This document shows positions 41,550 through 51,258 of a DNA stretch of 57,568 nt, piece by piece. Source of the DNA: Tildeniella nuda ZEHNDER 1965/U140 (GTDB lineage Bacteria; Cyanobacteriota; Cyanobacteriia; Leptolyngbyales; Leptolyngbyaceae). The notes under the pieces were generated by a model. The model was not told where the DNA came from. It worked only from the letters and a program-made list of their open reading frames with translations, and did not search any database. The number at the start of each line of letters is the position of its first letter. Positions within the stretch are counted from its first letter, which is position 1. The DNA lies in NCBI GenBank assembly GCA_019358895.1, contig JAHHIG010000028.1:1-57568 (forward strand), in the 5' to 3' direction. The position numbers and the translations under genes are program-made.

Positions 41550-43869
41550 GTATGGCTGGCGGTTACTTCCGGGTAGTTTGACGACCCTCATTTTTGCTAT
41601 TCTACTTTTGCTTGGAGCACTACAACCACTAGAGCAACTGGTTTACAGCCTTTTATTTGAAACTAGAAGAGAGCAGGCATGGGACGATCGCCTGGTGCTA
41701 ATTGCCATTGACGATGCCAGTATCAAACAGCTTGGTCGGTTTCCCTGGTCACGTACTCAATACGTAAAATTACTAGATATATTGTCAAAAAAAGAAGCCG
41801 CGACACCGAGTGTCATAGTTTTCGATTTAATCTGGTCTGAGCCTAGTGCGGATGATGCGAAACTTGCCGAGGCGATCGCGCGATCGGGTCGCGTGGTATT
41901 GGCGCAAGCACGCGATCAAACCGGGCTGCCGCTGCTCCCAGTGCCCGTTTTGCAAGATGCAGCGATTGCTATGGGGCATATCTTTGTTCGATCAGATCCA
42001 GATGGGCTGATCCGTCGCGTTCACCTGTACGATAACGGCACACCGACCTTAGGCTTGGCGGCTGTAGAAGCCTATACGTTGGTACATGCGCCGGTGTCCT
42101 TACCCACCTTCTTACCGGACAAAGAGCAACTACTGTGGCTCAACTGGGCAGGACGCGCCCGACGCTTACAGCAGTATTCCTTTAGCGACGTGGTGCAAGG
42201 GTCTGTGCCAGCCCAAGCGCTGCAGGACAAAATTGTGGTGGTGGGCTTAACTGCTGCTGGCATCGACCCGTTGATTACACCGTTCGATCGCAACCCACCT
42301 GTTAACGGCGTACACCTTAATGCGGCTGTCATCAACAATTTGTTACAGCAAAATGCGCTGCAACCAGCTTCATTTGCATGGTCATGGCTCATCCTGTGCT
42401 TAGCGGGTCCCGGTTTAAGTCTGCTGCTGAGCGATCGCAGGGAGTCGCAGCAGGTTCTCATGATGGTGTGCCTCTGCGTTGGTTGGGGTGTGGTCAGTTT
42501 CTTGCTCTTCAAAGGCGGCTACTGGATACCCGTCATCTTGCCAGTAGGGTTGTGCAAATTAACGACGATCGCTGTGATCATCAACGATCGCATGCGGCTG
42601 TCGGCTTCCCTCCAGGATCAGGTGCAGCAACTTTGGCAACAGCATCAGCACAATCTCATCCTGCGTCCGCCTCACCTGAATGCATACGAAGACGCTAAAC
42701 CGTGCCAGAAAGCGGGCTTGCTACAGAGCGTAACGCGTATGAGCACGCTGGCAGAACAGTTTGCTCGCTCCCAATCGGCACAGACCACGATCGCCCGCAG
42801 TCTGCCGATCGGTCTGTTAGCCGCCGATTTAGATGGCTGGGTGTGGTTCTGCAATCCAGCGGCGACAGAGTGGTTGCAGGTCAACGTGAGCCACAATTTG
42901 AGCGCGTATCTGATCCCAGAGTGGATCAGTGAAGACCAGTGGCAGTCTGATTTACAGGCACTTGAACAGCAACGCGCTGTGGCATCCAGAGAATGTCAGC
43001 AGGGCGATCGCTGGTTTGAATTGCACCTGGAACCACTGACCTACCAACCAGAAGCGGCGGGTAGCATCGACAGCCACCATCAACCGGATGGTTTTCTCAT
43101 GCTCTTAGAAGACATCACGCCCAAAAAGCAAATCGAAGTTGCCCTGGCGCAACAGGTGCAAGAACTGCAACGCGTGGCTCAGCTTAAAGATGATTTTCTC
43201 AGTACGGTTTCGCATGAACTGCGATCGCCTATGGCAAATATCAAAATGGCGATCGAGCTACTCAAAATCTCCCGCTCCGAAGCCGCTTCCGCGCAGTACC
43301 TGAAAATCTTGCAGACCGAATGCGCTCGTGAAACGAATCTCATCAATGACCTGCTCGACTTGCAGCGTCTGGAAGCTGGTGCCCAAACCTATCATCCCGA
43401 AACCATCAACCTCAACGATTGGCTACCACCGATCATTCAAGCATTCTCAGAACGGGCTGAGACTCAACATCAGAGCCTGTCTGTAGAACTGGCACAGCAC
43501 GTACCCGTACTCGTTTCTGATCAGCCTAGCTTGGAGCGCATTGTGGTCGAGCTAGTCAACAACGCCTGTAAATACACGCCGCCTGCTGGCGAAATTAAAG
43601 TAGCCGTCAACTGGACAGCCCAGCATATTGAACTCGTCGTTGACAATTCCGGCACAGAAATTCCAGCAGCAGAGTTGCCTCGCATTTTTGAAAAGTTCTA
43701 CCGCATCCCTCAGTCTGACCCGTGGAAACGGGGGGGCACCGGATTAGGCTTAGCGCTCGTCAGCAAATTGGTTGACTACTTGGGCGGCAAAATCTCAGTC
43801 AATAGCGGTTCCGGGCACACCACTTTTACGGTGCAGTTACCGCTTGTTTACCAGAGTCCAGTGGAGTGA
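41530..43869 (+). CDS. CHASE2-PAS histidine kinase
   Basis: A 779-residue membrane kinase. An N-terminal helix (LTTLIFAILLLLGALQPL) leads to an extracytoplasmic CHASE2 domain (about 35-280; WDDRLVLIAIDDASIKQLGR, WSRTQYVKLL, IVFDLIWSEPSADDAKLAEA). Three membrane helices follow (about 285-355), then a coiled coil, a PAS domain (about 425-535), HisKA (FLSTVSHELRSPMANIKMAI) and HATPase (LVNNACKYTPP, IFEKFYRIPQSDPWKRGGTG, LGLALVSKLVDYLGG). The overlap with the FecR gene suggests that the FecR protein presents a periplasmic signal to the CHASE2 domain. No response regulator is adjacent. Confidence 0.92.
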   Translation: MHWRFSRYGWRLLPGSLTTLIFAILLLLGALQPLEQLVYSLLFETRREQAWDDRLVLIAIDDASIKQLGRFPWSRTQYVKLLDILSKKEAATPSVIVFDLIWSEPSADDAKLAEAIARSGRVVLAQARDQTGLPLLPVPVLQDAAIAMGHIFVRSDPDGLIRRVHLYDNGTPTLGLAAVEAYTLVHAPVSLPTFLPDKEQLLWLNWAGRARRLQQYSFSDVVQGSVPAQALQDKIVVVGLTAAGIDPLITPFDRNPPVNGVHLNAAVINNLLQQNALQPASFAWSWLILCLAGPGLSLLLSDRRESQQVLMMVCLCVGWGVVSFLLFKGGYWIPVILPVGLCKLTTIAVIINDRMRLSASLQDQVQQLWQQHQHNLILRPPHLNAYEDAKPCQKAGLLQSVTRMSTLAEQFARSQSAQTTIARSLPIGLLAADLDGWVWFCNPAATEWLQVNVSHNLSAYLIPEWISEDQWQSDLQALEQQRAVASRECQQGDRWFELHLEPLTYQPEAAGSIDSHHQPDGFLMLLEDITPKKQIEVALAQQVQELQRVAQLKDDFLSTVSHELRSPMANIKMAIELLKISRSEAASAQYLKILQTECARETNLINDLLDLQRLEAGAQTYHPETINLNDWLPPIIQAFSERAETQHQSLSVELAQHVPVLVSDQPSLERIVVELVNNACKYTPPAGEIKVAVNWTAQHIELVVDNSGTEIPAAELPRIFEKFYRIPQSDPWKRGGTGLGLALVSKLVDYLGGKISVNSGSGHTTFTVQLPLVYQSPVE

Positions 43870-44043
43870 GTGGGGCGTGGGGAGTACTAAATCTTTCCAT
43901 TGGTCAATTTGGTCAGCAGTGCGTTTCGGGTAAAGTGCATCTAGAAGCTTGCGCTCTGGGTACAGTCCGGTACAGAGAGGCTTTGAAGTCCAGGCTTTAA
44001 TCATACAATTCGAGTGACTCAGTTCTAAGCAGAGGTTCGATCG

Positions 44044-46326
44044 ATGGATGCAGAGACGCAACAGGATATTCAGCCCGTGCCGCCGTTTCATGAAACGAAT
44101 GACGAAACGCCTGCGATCGGTGGTGGTCCGTCGGTTATTCAGTACTGGGCTACGCATACCCTATCGCCAGAAGGTCCCAAGCTCTGGGAAACGTTGCTGC
44201 ATCATAGTGCCTGCCTCTCCTGCTCCTGGGGTACTGGTGGGCAAAAAGGAGGTTTTACCAACGAAGAGGGTGAAAAGCTTCAGCGTTGTATGAAAAGCGT
44301 CGAGGCGATTTCGTCGGAACTCAAGCCTGCGATCGCCCCGCAATTCTTTGAAAAGCACAGCATCAGTGAACTGCAAACGCTGACATCAATGGAAGCCGAT
44401 CGGCTTGGACGATGGAGCTTTCCGGTCATTCTGCGGGCTGGTACGTCGCATTACGAACGCCTTTCATGGGACGAGGTTTACGCGATCGCTGAAACTGCCT
44501 TCCGCAAAGCACCAGAGCGAGTGGCATCCTACAGCTCCGGGCGATCGTCTAACGAAGCGGCGTATTTATTGCAACTGATGATTCGGGCGATGGGGTCAAA
44601 TAACCTCGCAGACTGTTCTGATCTTTGCCACGCCCCTTCTACTACCGGGCTGAAGCAGATGTTTGGCACCAACACGTCAATGGTCAGCCTGGAAAATTTG
44701 AAGAAGGCAGATTGTGTCGTGCTGGCAGGCGCGAACTCTTCCTATAACCATCCGCGCTTGATGAATGAGTTGATTAAACTGCGCGAAAAGGGTGCCAAAA
44801 TCATCGTCATCAACCCCATGATGGAAGTCGGGCTAGTCAAATTTGGTTCACCTGCCTTCCCAACCAGTCTGATTCAAGGTGCCGAAATTTCCTCTCTCTA
44901 TCTGCAACCGATTCCAGGTAGCGATGTAGCGCTGTTTACGGGCATTCAAAAGTCTCTGCTTGAGCAAGGCTTAGTCAAAGAAGACTATCTGAAAGCGCAT
45001 ACTGAAGGGTGGGAAGCGGTGGTAGACCAGGCGCGATCGACATCGTGGGACACTATCACCGAAACCTGCGGCGTATCGCAACCAGAGATCGAAGCTGCTG
45101 CCAAAATCATTGGCACGTCAGAACGAGTGGTCTTCGGTTGGGCAATGGGCATCACACAGCATGTGAATGGGGTTGACAACGTCTTCAGCATTGCAAACAC
45201 GGCTCTCATGACGGGAAATGCTGGGAAAGAAGGGGCAGGCACTATGCCCGTGCGAGGACATTCCAACGTCCAGGGCTTCGGGTCAATGGGCGTGACTGTC
45301 AAGCTGAGAAAGGAAATTCAGCAAGCGCTCGAAAAACTGTTGGGACGACCGCTCAGTAAGGTGCAGGGCTATCATACCCGCGATCTAATCGAAGCGGCGG
45401 ATGCAGGTAAGGTCGATACATTACTCTGTCTGGGCGGCAATCTGTACGCAGCGAACCCAGATTCAACGCAAGCAAAACGGGCGATCGGCAACATTGAAAC
45501 TGTCATCTATGTCGCTACAAAGCCAAATCTGGGACATTTCAGTGGATTGGCAAAGCACAACACGATCGTCATTCCTGTACTGAACCGTTTTGAGAATCCT
45601 CATAAAACAACGGTAGAATCGGGCAACAACTTTGTGCGTCTGAACGATACAGGCAAAACCCATCTCAAGGATGCCGACCTCGTTTCGGAGGTGGAGTTTC
45701 TCACGACGATCGCCCATCGCATTCTAGGAGACGATCCGGTAGACTGGCGCAAACTACAGGACACCAAATACGTCCGTCAACTGATCGCTCAAACGATTCC
45801 AGGCTACGAGAAGATTGGGGCGATCGACGACACGAACGAAGAGTTTACGATCGGTGGACGCATCTTTACCGAACCGACGTTTGCCACGCCATCGGGAAAA
45901 GCCTCCATGTTCGTCACGCCTCTGCCTAAGCTCACGTTGCCTCAACCCCAAGACCTTGGCGTACCAGCATCAACGCCCGGAGTTGCGTTAGCACTCATGA
46001 CCGGACGCAGCTACTCACAGCACAACACAGTAGTCTACAAAATTGGCGACCACTACCGAGGGATGCCGCACCGCAACTGCATTCTCATGAATCGGGTGGA
46101 TGCTGAAGGTGTAGGGCTACAGGCACATCAGCGCGTTACGGTGCAGGGCGATGCGGGCAAGCTAGAAAACGTGGAGGTCATCTACGGTGCGGTGCGTCCG
46201 GGTGCAGCAGTGATGTTTTACCCGGAAGTAAATGTGATCTTCAAGGCACGAATCGAAACACGATCGGGCACACCCGCTTACAAGCGCGTCCCTGTTTTCG
46301 TTTATGCCGACAGCGCGGTTGCTTGA
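44044..46326 (+). CDS. FdhF/YdeP-family molybdopterin oxidoreductase
   Basis: A 760-residue bis-MGD enzyme related to formate dehydrogenase alpha subunits but of the YdeP branch. Near residue 57 the segment HSACLSCSWGTGGQKGG, with a later Cys, suggests the iron-sulphur region. The probable catalytic Cys is in CSDLCHAPSTTGLKQMFG, where FdhF has selenocysteine before HGPS. Cofactor motifs include CVVLAGANSSYNHPRLMNEL, GWAMGITQHVNGVDN, GNAGKEGAGTMPVRGHSNVQ and LCLGGNLYAANPD; the MopB_CT domain includes LMTGRSYSQHNTVVYK. The reaction is unknown; E. coli YdeP is linked to acid resistance. No electron-transfer or molybdenum cofactor genes are near. Confidence 0.9.
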   Translation: MDAETQQDIQPVPPFHETNDETPAIGGGPSVIQYWATHTLSPEGPKLWETLLHHSACLSCSWGTGGQKGGFTNEEGEKLQRCMKSVEAISSELKPAIAPQFFEKHSISELQTLTSMEADRLGRWSFPVILRAGTSHYERLSWDEVYAIAETAFRKAPERVASYSSGRSSNEAAYLLQLMIRAMGSNNLADCSDLCHAPSTTGLKQMFGTNTSMVSLENLKKADCVVLAGANSSYNHPRLMNELIKLREKGAKIIVINPMMEVGLVKFGSPAFPTSLIQGAEISSLYLQPIPGSDVALFTGIQKSLLEQGLVKEDYLKAHTEGWEAVVDQARSTSWDTITETCGVSQPEIEAAAKIIGTSERVVFGWAMGITQHVNGVDNVFSIANTALMTGNAGKEGAGTMPVRGHSNVQGFGSMGVTVKLRKEIQQALEKLLGRPLSKVQGYHTRDLIEAADAGKVDTLLCLGGNLYAANPDSTQAKRAIGNIETVIYVATKPNLGHFSGLAKHNTIVIPVLNRFENPHKTTVESGNNFVRLNDTGKTHLKDADLVSEVEFLTTIAHRILGDDPVDWRKLQDTKYVRQLIAQTIPGYEKIGAIDDTNEEFTIGGRIFTEPTFATPSGKASMFVTPLPKLTLPQPQDLGVPASTPGVALALMTGRSYSQHNTVVYKIGDHYRGMPHRNCILMNRVDAEGVGLQAHQRVTVQGDAGKLENVEVIYGAVRPGAAVMFYPEVNVIFKARIETRSGTPAYKRVPVFVYADSAVA

Positions 46327-46431
46327 GTGAGAGGGAGAACCATTGGTAAATGGTTGCGATCGCTGAATTTCGCCTCTGTCAATCAAGCGATCGACTTACT
46401 GAGTTAATGAAGCCAATTTACCAGAGTTGCA

Positions 46432-47559
46432 CTACGGTGCGGTTGTTTTCACAGGCGGGATGGCGTAATTGGCAGGACTGATCCGACTCCTGCCTGCCTG
46501 TTCGGCATACGCCTGCGAATGCAGCTTTTGAATTGCGTCTGTCCATTGACCAATTTTGTCTTGTGCTTCTTGATAGAGTACGCTGCCAAAGCTGACGTTA
46601 CTTGCTTCCGCGATCGCCGCTTGCAGAGACGACATATCCCCTTTGTTGGCTAACTGAATGGCGCGAGTCAGGTAAGGACGGTCTTCAAGTTCTTGCGCTT
46701 GATGAGTCCAGCGATCAACTAAGCGCTGTGCCTCCTCGTATTGAGGTGTGCCGTAAAGCACCATTCCAGCGGCATCGGTGGCAGCACGAAGACCGTCGGC
46801 AGTGCCAGCACCCGCCAGTTTCCGGGCGCGGTTGAGATTAGCAGTTGCTTCTCGTTCCTGATCTTTTTGCCAGTTTGACATGATGTCTGGCTGAGCCGTA
46901 AACCGTGCTTGCGATGCTTTTTGGCTCTCGCGTTCGGCTTTTGCCTGGGCTGCTTTTCCTTCTTTCGCTTCCTGAATTTTCTGGACTAATTCCTGATAGC
47001 GATCGCTGTCCCAGTGTCGATTGCCCAGTTGCCGCAGTTCTCTCGCTTTCTCAAAGGCTTGATCCCATTGGTCACGCTCAGCCGCTGCCGCTGCGTCACT
47101 GTAAATCGACTGTGCCCTATCCCACGCTGACTGCCAGACTTCGATGCGCTCATCGGCAGTTTTGTACATTGCTGTTGTAGCTGGAATGCGCCGAGCGGTT
47201 CCGATCGCCTCCTCCAGGTTGCCGCCTTGAAAGGAGTTTTCAGCCAATTCCAGCAGTTTTTGGGACGCTTGTTCCACCAGGCGATCGCTCTGTGCTGCCA
47301 GGGGATGATCTGAGGGTACCAGACGCGCCATGCGGATAGCTTCTGAGAGGCTATCGATCGTTTGCTGACTCGCACTCGCTTGAGCACAATACAGCGACGC
47401 TGCCACAGAGTCATCGGCTTGCGCTTCGCCTTCTACCAGCGACAGGCAACCAGAGAGCTGCTGAAACCGTAGCGAATTTACAGCCCACACTCCCACCCCA
47501 ATCGGTAGCGCCAGCAACAGCACGATCCCAACTAACCGGAAGTACAGTCCTTTCTTCAT
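46432..47559 (-). CDS. Membrane-anchored helical-repeat protein, function unknown
   Basis: A 375-residue protein with a basic N-terminus and one membrane helix (LVGIVLLLALPIGVGVWAV). The rest is alpha-helical with TPR-like or spectrin-like features: repeated AIxxAxxIP and YxEAQxxVDRW units at about residues 70, 120, 265 and 320. A charged coiled coil (IQEAKEGKAAQAKAERESQK) lies at about 195-215. Cyanobacterial homologues are usually annotated hypothetical. Its tail is Pro-rich. It is convergent with the oxidoreductase gene. Confidence 0.8.
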   Translation of the reverse strand: MKKGLYFRLVGIVLLLALPIGVGVWAVNSLRFQQLSGCLSLVEGEAQADDSVAASLYCAQASASQQTIDSLSEAIRMARLVPSDHPLAAQSDRLVEQASQKLLELAENSFQGGNLEEAIGTARRIPATTAMYKTADERIEVWQSAWDRAQSIYSDAAAAAERDQWDQAFEKARELRQLGNRHWDSDRYQELVQKIQEAKEGKAAQAKAERESQKASQARFTAQPDIMSNWQKDQEREATANLNRARKLAGAGTADGLRAATDAAGMVLYGTPQYEEAQRLVDRWTHQAQELEDRPYLTRAIQLANKGDMSSLQAAIAEASNVSFGSVLYQEAQDKIGQWTDAIQKLHSQAYAEQAGRSRISPANYAIPPVKTTAP

Positions 47560-47799
47560 CTTCTGGAGGTTACACTATTTCATCGGCGGTTGGCTAGAAC
47601 CAGCCTGCACTCATTACTCTCAATCAGTTCAGCATTCGCTGGCAGACATCGGTTTGCCCGCAAGCTTCCCGATTTAATCAGTCTCTCGAAGATTCTAGTC
47701 AGACCTATAGAGTGCGGGGTGGATGCATACCCTTAACGGCAAGTATACAAGAGGCAGCACCTAAGCCCAATGAGGGATATGGCTGACGCTACAAAACAA
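47560..47799. other. Intergenic stretch upstream of the membrane-anchored helical protein
   Basis: No convincing coding frame; a 63-codon minus frame (47733-47924) runs across the terminator hairpin and overlaps the DUF2949 end. It presumably holds the promoter of the 375-residue gene. Confidence 0.45.
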
Positions 47800-47827
47800 G
47801 AGAGCGGACTATGCTTAGTCCGCTCTC
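47800..47827 (-). terminator. Rho-independent terminator of the DUF2949 gene
   Basis: GAGAGCGGACTA and TAGTCCGCTCTC form a perfect 12-bp stem with a 4-nt loop. On the minus strand it is followed by TTGTTTTGT. It lies 94 bp past the DUF2949 stop. Confidence 0.88.
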
Positions 47828-47920
47828 CCACAACCAGATGCTGCCAAAACTGTCGCCTAGTCACCGCCTCCAAGAGCAGTACTTGAATGTCCCTGTACGC
47901 TTGAAGCAGCGATCGAGCGC

Positions 47921-48115
47921 TCATGCTTGCTCAAGCCAATCGTAGATTTGATCTAACTGCTCAAGGGTCACCAAGCCATACTGCCAAAGAATCATAGGCA
48001 ACGGTCCAGGATCGTGCTCTCGGTGGCGGAGGGCGATCGCCATTGAAGCCGCCGAAATTGCCAGGTCTTCCTGGAGAAACCGAATGAAACGAGAGTAAGT
48101 TGTCGGTGCCGTCAT
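47921..48115 (-). CDS. DUF2949 family protein
   Basis: From ATG 48115 the product has 64 residues: MTAPTTYSRFIRFLQEDLAI, then SAASMAIALRHREHDPGPLP, MILWQYGLVTLEQLDQIYDW and LEQA. This is the small cyanobacterial DUF2949 family, with the hallmark LPMxLWQYGLVTLxQLDxIxDWL. The function is unknown. The frame is open 21 codons upstream, but homologues start here. Confidence 0.88.
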   Translation of the reverse strand: MTAPTTYSRFIRFLQEDLAISAASMAIALRHREHDPGPLPMILWQYGLVTLEQLDQIYDWLEQA

Positions 48116-48740
48116 TGTGCGCCTCCTGACTAAGACACTATTGTGAATTGAGGAACAGTCTGCTGAGAAGGCTGTCAACCAGTCTTTAATCTGTCTACAT
48201 GTTTTTTGGTTGACTATGTAGTTTGCGTCAGATGGGAAGCGATCAGGAACTGTTTGTGCTCTACTGCGTTTCGTTATATGCCTTACTAATGCCTACTTAA
48301 GCAGGCTTGGTAGCAACAGGCATCTGCGAATTTACAGAGTTTCTGCGTACCGCTACAATCTGTTTCAGCTTTTTCACTTACCGCAGAATGAATTGCTAAA
48401 CCAGTAGTCGTGCCAGCTCTCAAGGCGATTAGATTCAGTGCAGTTGATTTAGTGCTTTACCGCTTTCATACCGCATCGGTGCCAACAGTTTAAATGCCTT
48501 CAGCAGTCGGCTCATTTTTGCTCACACCAGCCCGACACACCACTAAAGTCTCACTGTAGCCCCATCGCTGCTCGAAAACCGAACGTTTAGCTAAGCGGCT
48601 GAGCGCAATCCTTAGCTGGTAAGAATAGCGAGAGCGTTCAAAGCCCAACTCTATCCGCCGAAAGATGATCGTATCCCGACGCTGGAAAAAACGAAGAGCG
48701 TTAGAAGATATGTAAATTTAAGAACAAATGTACCATCAAA
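48116..48740. other. Intergenic region of 625 bp, nothing recognised
   Basis: No plausible protein, repeat array or strong terminator. It contains the DUF2949 promoter (minus) and the 3' region of the DUF192 gene. A small stem (GCCTACTT-AAGCAGGC) lies near 48291-48308. Confidence 0.45.
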
Positions 48741-49316
48741 CTACCGCTTTTGCAGCGTGATCCGATCGCCTTGTTTTAGACCTAATTCGAGCGATCGTCC
48801 AGCACGCAGCTCAATGACTTGATCAACTAGCGCATTAGGACCGTATGTGGGGCATGGGTCAGCCTTGCAAGGCGGAACATTGCTAGAGATTGCCTGCACT
48901 TTGCCCTTCAACAGAAAAACCATATCCAACGGAATCAGGGTGTTTTTCATCCAGAAAGCAACCCGACGGGGTGGCTCAAACGAAAACACCATACCCCGAT
49001 CGTCTGCCAGTTCTGTGCGGTTCATGAGTCCGATTGCCTGTTGCTCCATCGTGCTTGCCACTTCGAGCTGGATAATCTGGTTAGCAACCGTGATTTGAGC
49101 CGAGAGTGGCAGCGTTTGACCAGGATTATTGGCTTGCATGGTCGCGGATGGGCTGGTAACTGAGGATTCTGAGGCGGGAGATGCCCCAGAGTGAGAAGAC
49201 GCTGCCGGGATGGATGAGGAGCAACCAAGCAGTAGCCCGACCAGCAAAAGCCCTGTTAAACGTCTTACAGGAGACCATCGCAATGATTTGCTTGGGCGAT
49301 CGCTACCTTGTTTCAT
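48741..49316 (-). CDS. DUF192 lipoprotein
   Basis: The 191-residue protein has a basic N-terminus, a hydrophobic helix and a lipobox (LLLVGLLLGCSSS; lipidated Cys about 32), then a Ser/Ala-rich linker. The DUF192 domain (about 75-190) has IQLEVASTMEQQAIGLMNRT, GMVFSFEPPRRVAFWMKNTL, IPLDMVFLLKGKVQAI and VIELRAGRSLELGLKQGDRI, all standard. DUF192 proteins are small beta-barrels of unknown biochemical role. ATG at 49316. Confidence 0.93.
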   Translation of the reverse strand: MKQGSDRPSKSLRWSPVRRLTGLLLVGLLLGCSSSIPAASSHSGASPASESSVTSPSATMQANNPGQTLPLSAQITVANQIIQLEVASTMEQQAIGLMNRTELADDRGMVFSFEPPRRVAFWMKNTLIPLDMVFLLKGKVQAISSNVPPCKADPCPTYGPNALVDQVIELRAGRSLELGLKQGDRITLQKR

Positions 49317-49459
49317 GGTTTAACTTCACGTGCTGTTTTTTCGCGTGCTATTCGAGAGCCATGACTGCATCTGTAGGAACGTTACCTGCATATCTCTACA
49401 GACCGCCACACCTTTTCCCTAGTCTCTAGAAGTGACAGTTGAGTTCCCATCTTGAAGGC

Positions 49460-50155
49460 TCACGCCTCTCGCATGACATAGCCGACACCGCGAACCGTTT
49501 GGATCAGGCGCTTTTCACCTTCATCCTCAATTTTTAAGCGCAAGTAGCGAACGTAAACTTCGATCACGTTTGACTCGCCAACAAAATCATAGCCCCACAC
49601 GTTTTCCAAAATTTGCTCGCGTGTTAGGACTTCGCGGGGATGCTCCATGAGATATTTGAGGAGCTCAAATTCTTTCATTGTCAGGTCGATCGCCCGTCCA
49701 TTTCGTAGCGCACGACGAGTGGTCAGATCCAACATCAAATCGCCGAAGCGCAACCGTTCACTGGTTGGATTATCGGGTTGCAGGTATAGGCGCACCAGTC
49801 TGAGAAATTCTTCTGTCCGATACGGCTTGAGGAAGTAATCATCCGCACCAGACTCCAGGCAAGCGACGCGATCGTCTACACCATCGCGCGCCATCATCAG
49901 CAAAACGGGTGTGCGACTGCCCAACGAACGCAGGCGGTTGCAAAACCACAGACCCGATTCGCCAGACAACATGCGATCGACCACAATCAGCGATGGTTGT
50001 AGCTCTGTTGCTTGACGCAGCCCACCGATCGCATCCGGTGCCATCACGATGTCGTAACCAGATTCCTTTAAGTCAAGGCTGACGTGGTTAGCCAGTGCTT
50101 CATCGGTTTCAACCAGCAGCACGCAGGGGGTTGAGTCAGGCAGAACGCTATTCAT
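49460..50155 (-). CDS. nblR: OmpR-family response regulator, NblR-like
   Basis: From ATG 50155 the protein has 231 residues (GTG 50182 is an alternative start). The receiver has CVLLVETDEALANHVSLDLK, phospho-acceptor Asp in LIVVDRMLSGESGLWFC, VLLMMARDGVDDRVACLESG and KPYRTEEFLRL. The output domain has IDLTMKEFELLKYLMEHPRE, TREQILENVWGYDFVGES and VIEVYVRYLRLKIE. The VETDEALA and VDRMLSGESG segments fit NblR, the regulator of phycobilisome breakdown and survival under nutrient or high-light stress. The name is from memory of these motifs; another OmpR-type regulator remains possible. It is downstream of the NAD kinase gene on the same strand. Confidence 0.75.
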   Translation of the reverse strand: MNSVLPDSTPCVLLVETDEALANHVSLDLKESGYDIVMAPDAIGGLRQATELQPSLIVVDRMLSGESGLWFCNRLRSLGSRTPVLLMMARDGVDDRVACLESGADDYFLKPYRTEEFLRLVRLYLQPDNPTSERLRFGDLMLDLTTRRALRNGRAIDLTMKEFELLKYLMEHPREVLTREQILENVWGYDFVGESNVIEVYVRYLRLKIEDEGEKRLIQTVRGVGYVMREA

Positions 50156-50270
50156 ACGCAGTTGGGGAACGATGGCAATCACACGATAGCCGAGTTTGCA
50201 AGAATGTCACTAGGAATAAATGCTTAGTGACTATCCCCTCTGTTGTAACACGTCTCAGCAAGATTTTCGT

Positions 50271-51188
50271 TCAGGGTAACTCTACCGATGTCGGTTTGGC
50301 AACGTGCGGCAGCCCCCAGCCAAGCTTTTCGCGCAGAAGATGAAAAAACTCTGGCGATCGCAGCCGAATAAACCGGGCATGATATTGCGATCGCTCAATC
50401 CGCACCCGATCTTCTGGAAGCGCGTAGCAGCCGCCGTTACCATCCACCACCATCACCATTCGATTGGGTGTAGCGGGGAAAATGGTGACCGTTTCAGTAT
50501 CGGCAAAGACGAGTGCCCGTGATGCCAGCGAATGAGGGCAGATGGGTACCAACTGGAGGACAGGCACACCGGGTGTAACGACTGGACCACCTGCCGAAAG
50601 CGAGTAAGCCGTCGAGCCTGTAGGTGTTGAAACGATCAGTCCATCGGCTGCAATATCGACCGGAGCATGATGACCAATTTTGACCTCAAAGTGGCACATG
50701 CTGGTCAATGGCTCTCGGTGGATGACCATTTCATTCAGGCAAAGTGCCTCCCACAGCATTTCCTCCTCACGAAGCACCTGCACCCGGAGCATTGCCCGTT
50801 CTTCAATTTCGTACTCGTTCGCTAGAATGCCCTCAAGTGCCAGTGGCAGTTGGTTTAGATAGGTCTCCGTGAGAAAGCCCATGTGTCCTGTGTTCACGGT
50901 GAGCAGAGGAATGTTGTAAGGGGCGACTTGCCGGAAGGCAGACAAAACGGTGCCATCGCCGCCCAGGACGATCGCAAACGTCATGTCGCGATCGAACCCC
51001 GGTGGATTCAGGTAGTCGATCGGCATATGGCAAACCGGACCTTGTGGGTCGGAGTAGCCCAGAATGCCGCCAGAACCCGTCGCCAGAAAAACTTGCCAGC
51101 CACACGCGACTAGCTTGTCTTTCACTTCTTCGGCAGTCCGACAAGCCACGGGCTTAATGTCGTTGTAAATAATGCCAGCTTTGGGCAC
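50271..51188 (-). CDS. nadK: NAD kinase
   Basis: It phosphorylates NAD to NADP with ATP. The GTG at 51188 gives 305 residues beginning (M)[20 protein letters not shown], the start I expect for this cyanobacterial group. A TTG 24 bases upstream also keeps the frame. Motifs: [19 protein letters not shown] (GGDG), [41 protein letters not shown] and [20 protein letters not shown]. Insertions near residue 50 ([16 protein letters not shown]) are as in other cyanobacterial NadK1-type enzymes. It precedes the NblR-like gene, linking NADP supply and stress response in one transcript at most. Confidence 0.94.
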   Translation of the reverse strand: MPKAGIIYNDIKPVACRTAEEVKDKLVACGWQVFLATGSGGILGYSDPQGPVCHMPIDYLNPPGFDRDMTFAIVLGGDGTVLSAFRQVAPYNIPLLTVNTGHMGFLTETYLNQLPLALEGILANEYEIEERAMLRVQVLREEEMLWEALCLNEMVIHREPLTSMCHFEVKIGHHAPVDIAADGLIVSTPTGSTAYSLSAGGPVVTPGVPVLQLVPICPHSLASRALVFADTETVTIFPATPNRMVMVVDGNGGCYALPEDRVRIERSQYHARFIRLRSPEFFHLLREKLGWGLPHVAKPTSVELP

Positions 51189-51258
51189 GACGAAGGCTCG
51201 GCTGAGGGGCAATGGGGTATTAGGGACTATACCATTTTGAGCAGGCTACCTGGATACT

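Noticed and set aside
47733..47924. 63-codon minus-strand frame beyond DUF2949
   Set aside because: It crosses the DUF2949 terminator hairpin and overlaps the end of that gene by only four bases; no independent support.
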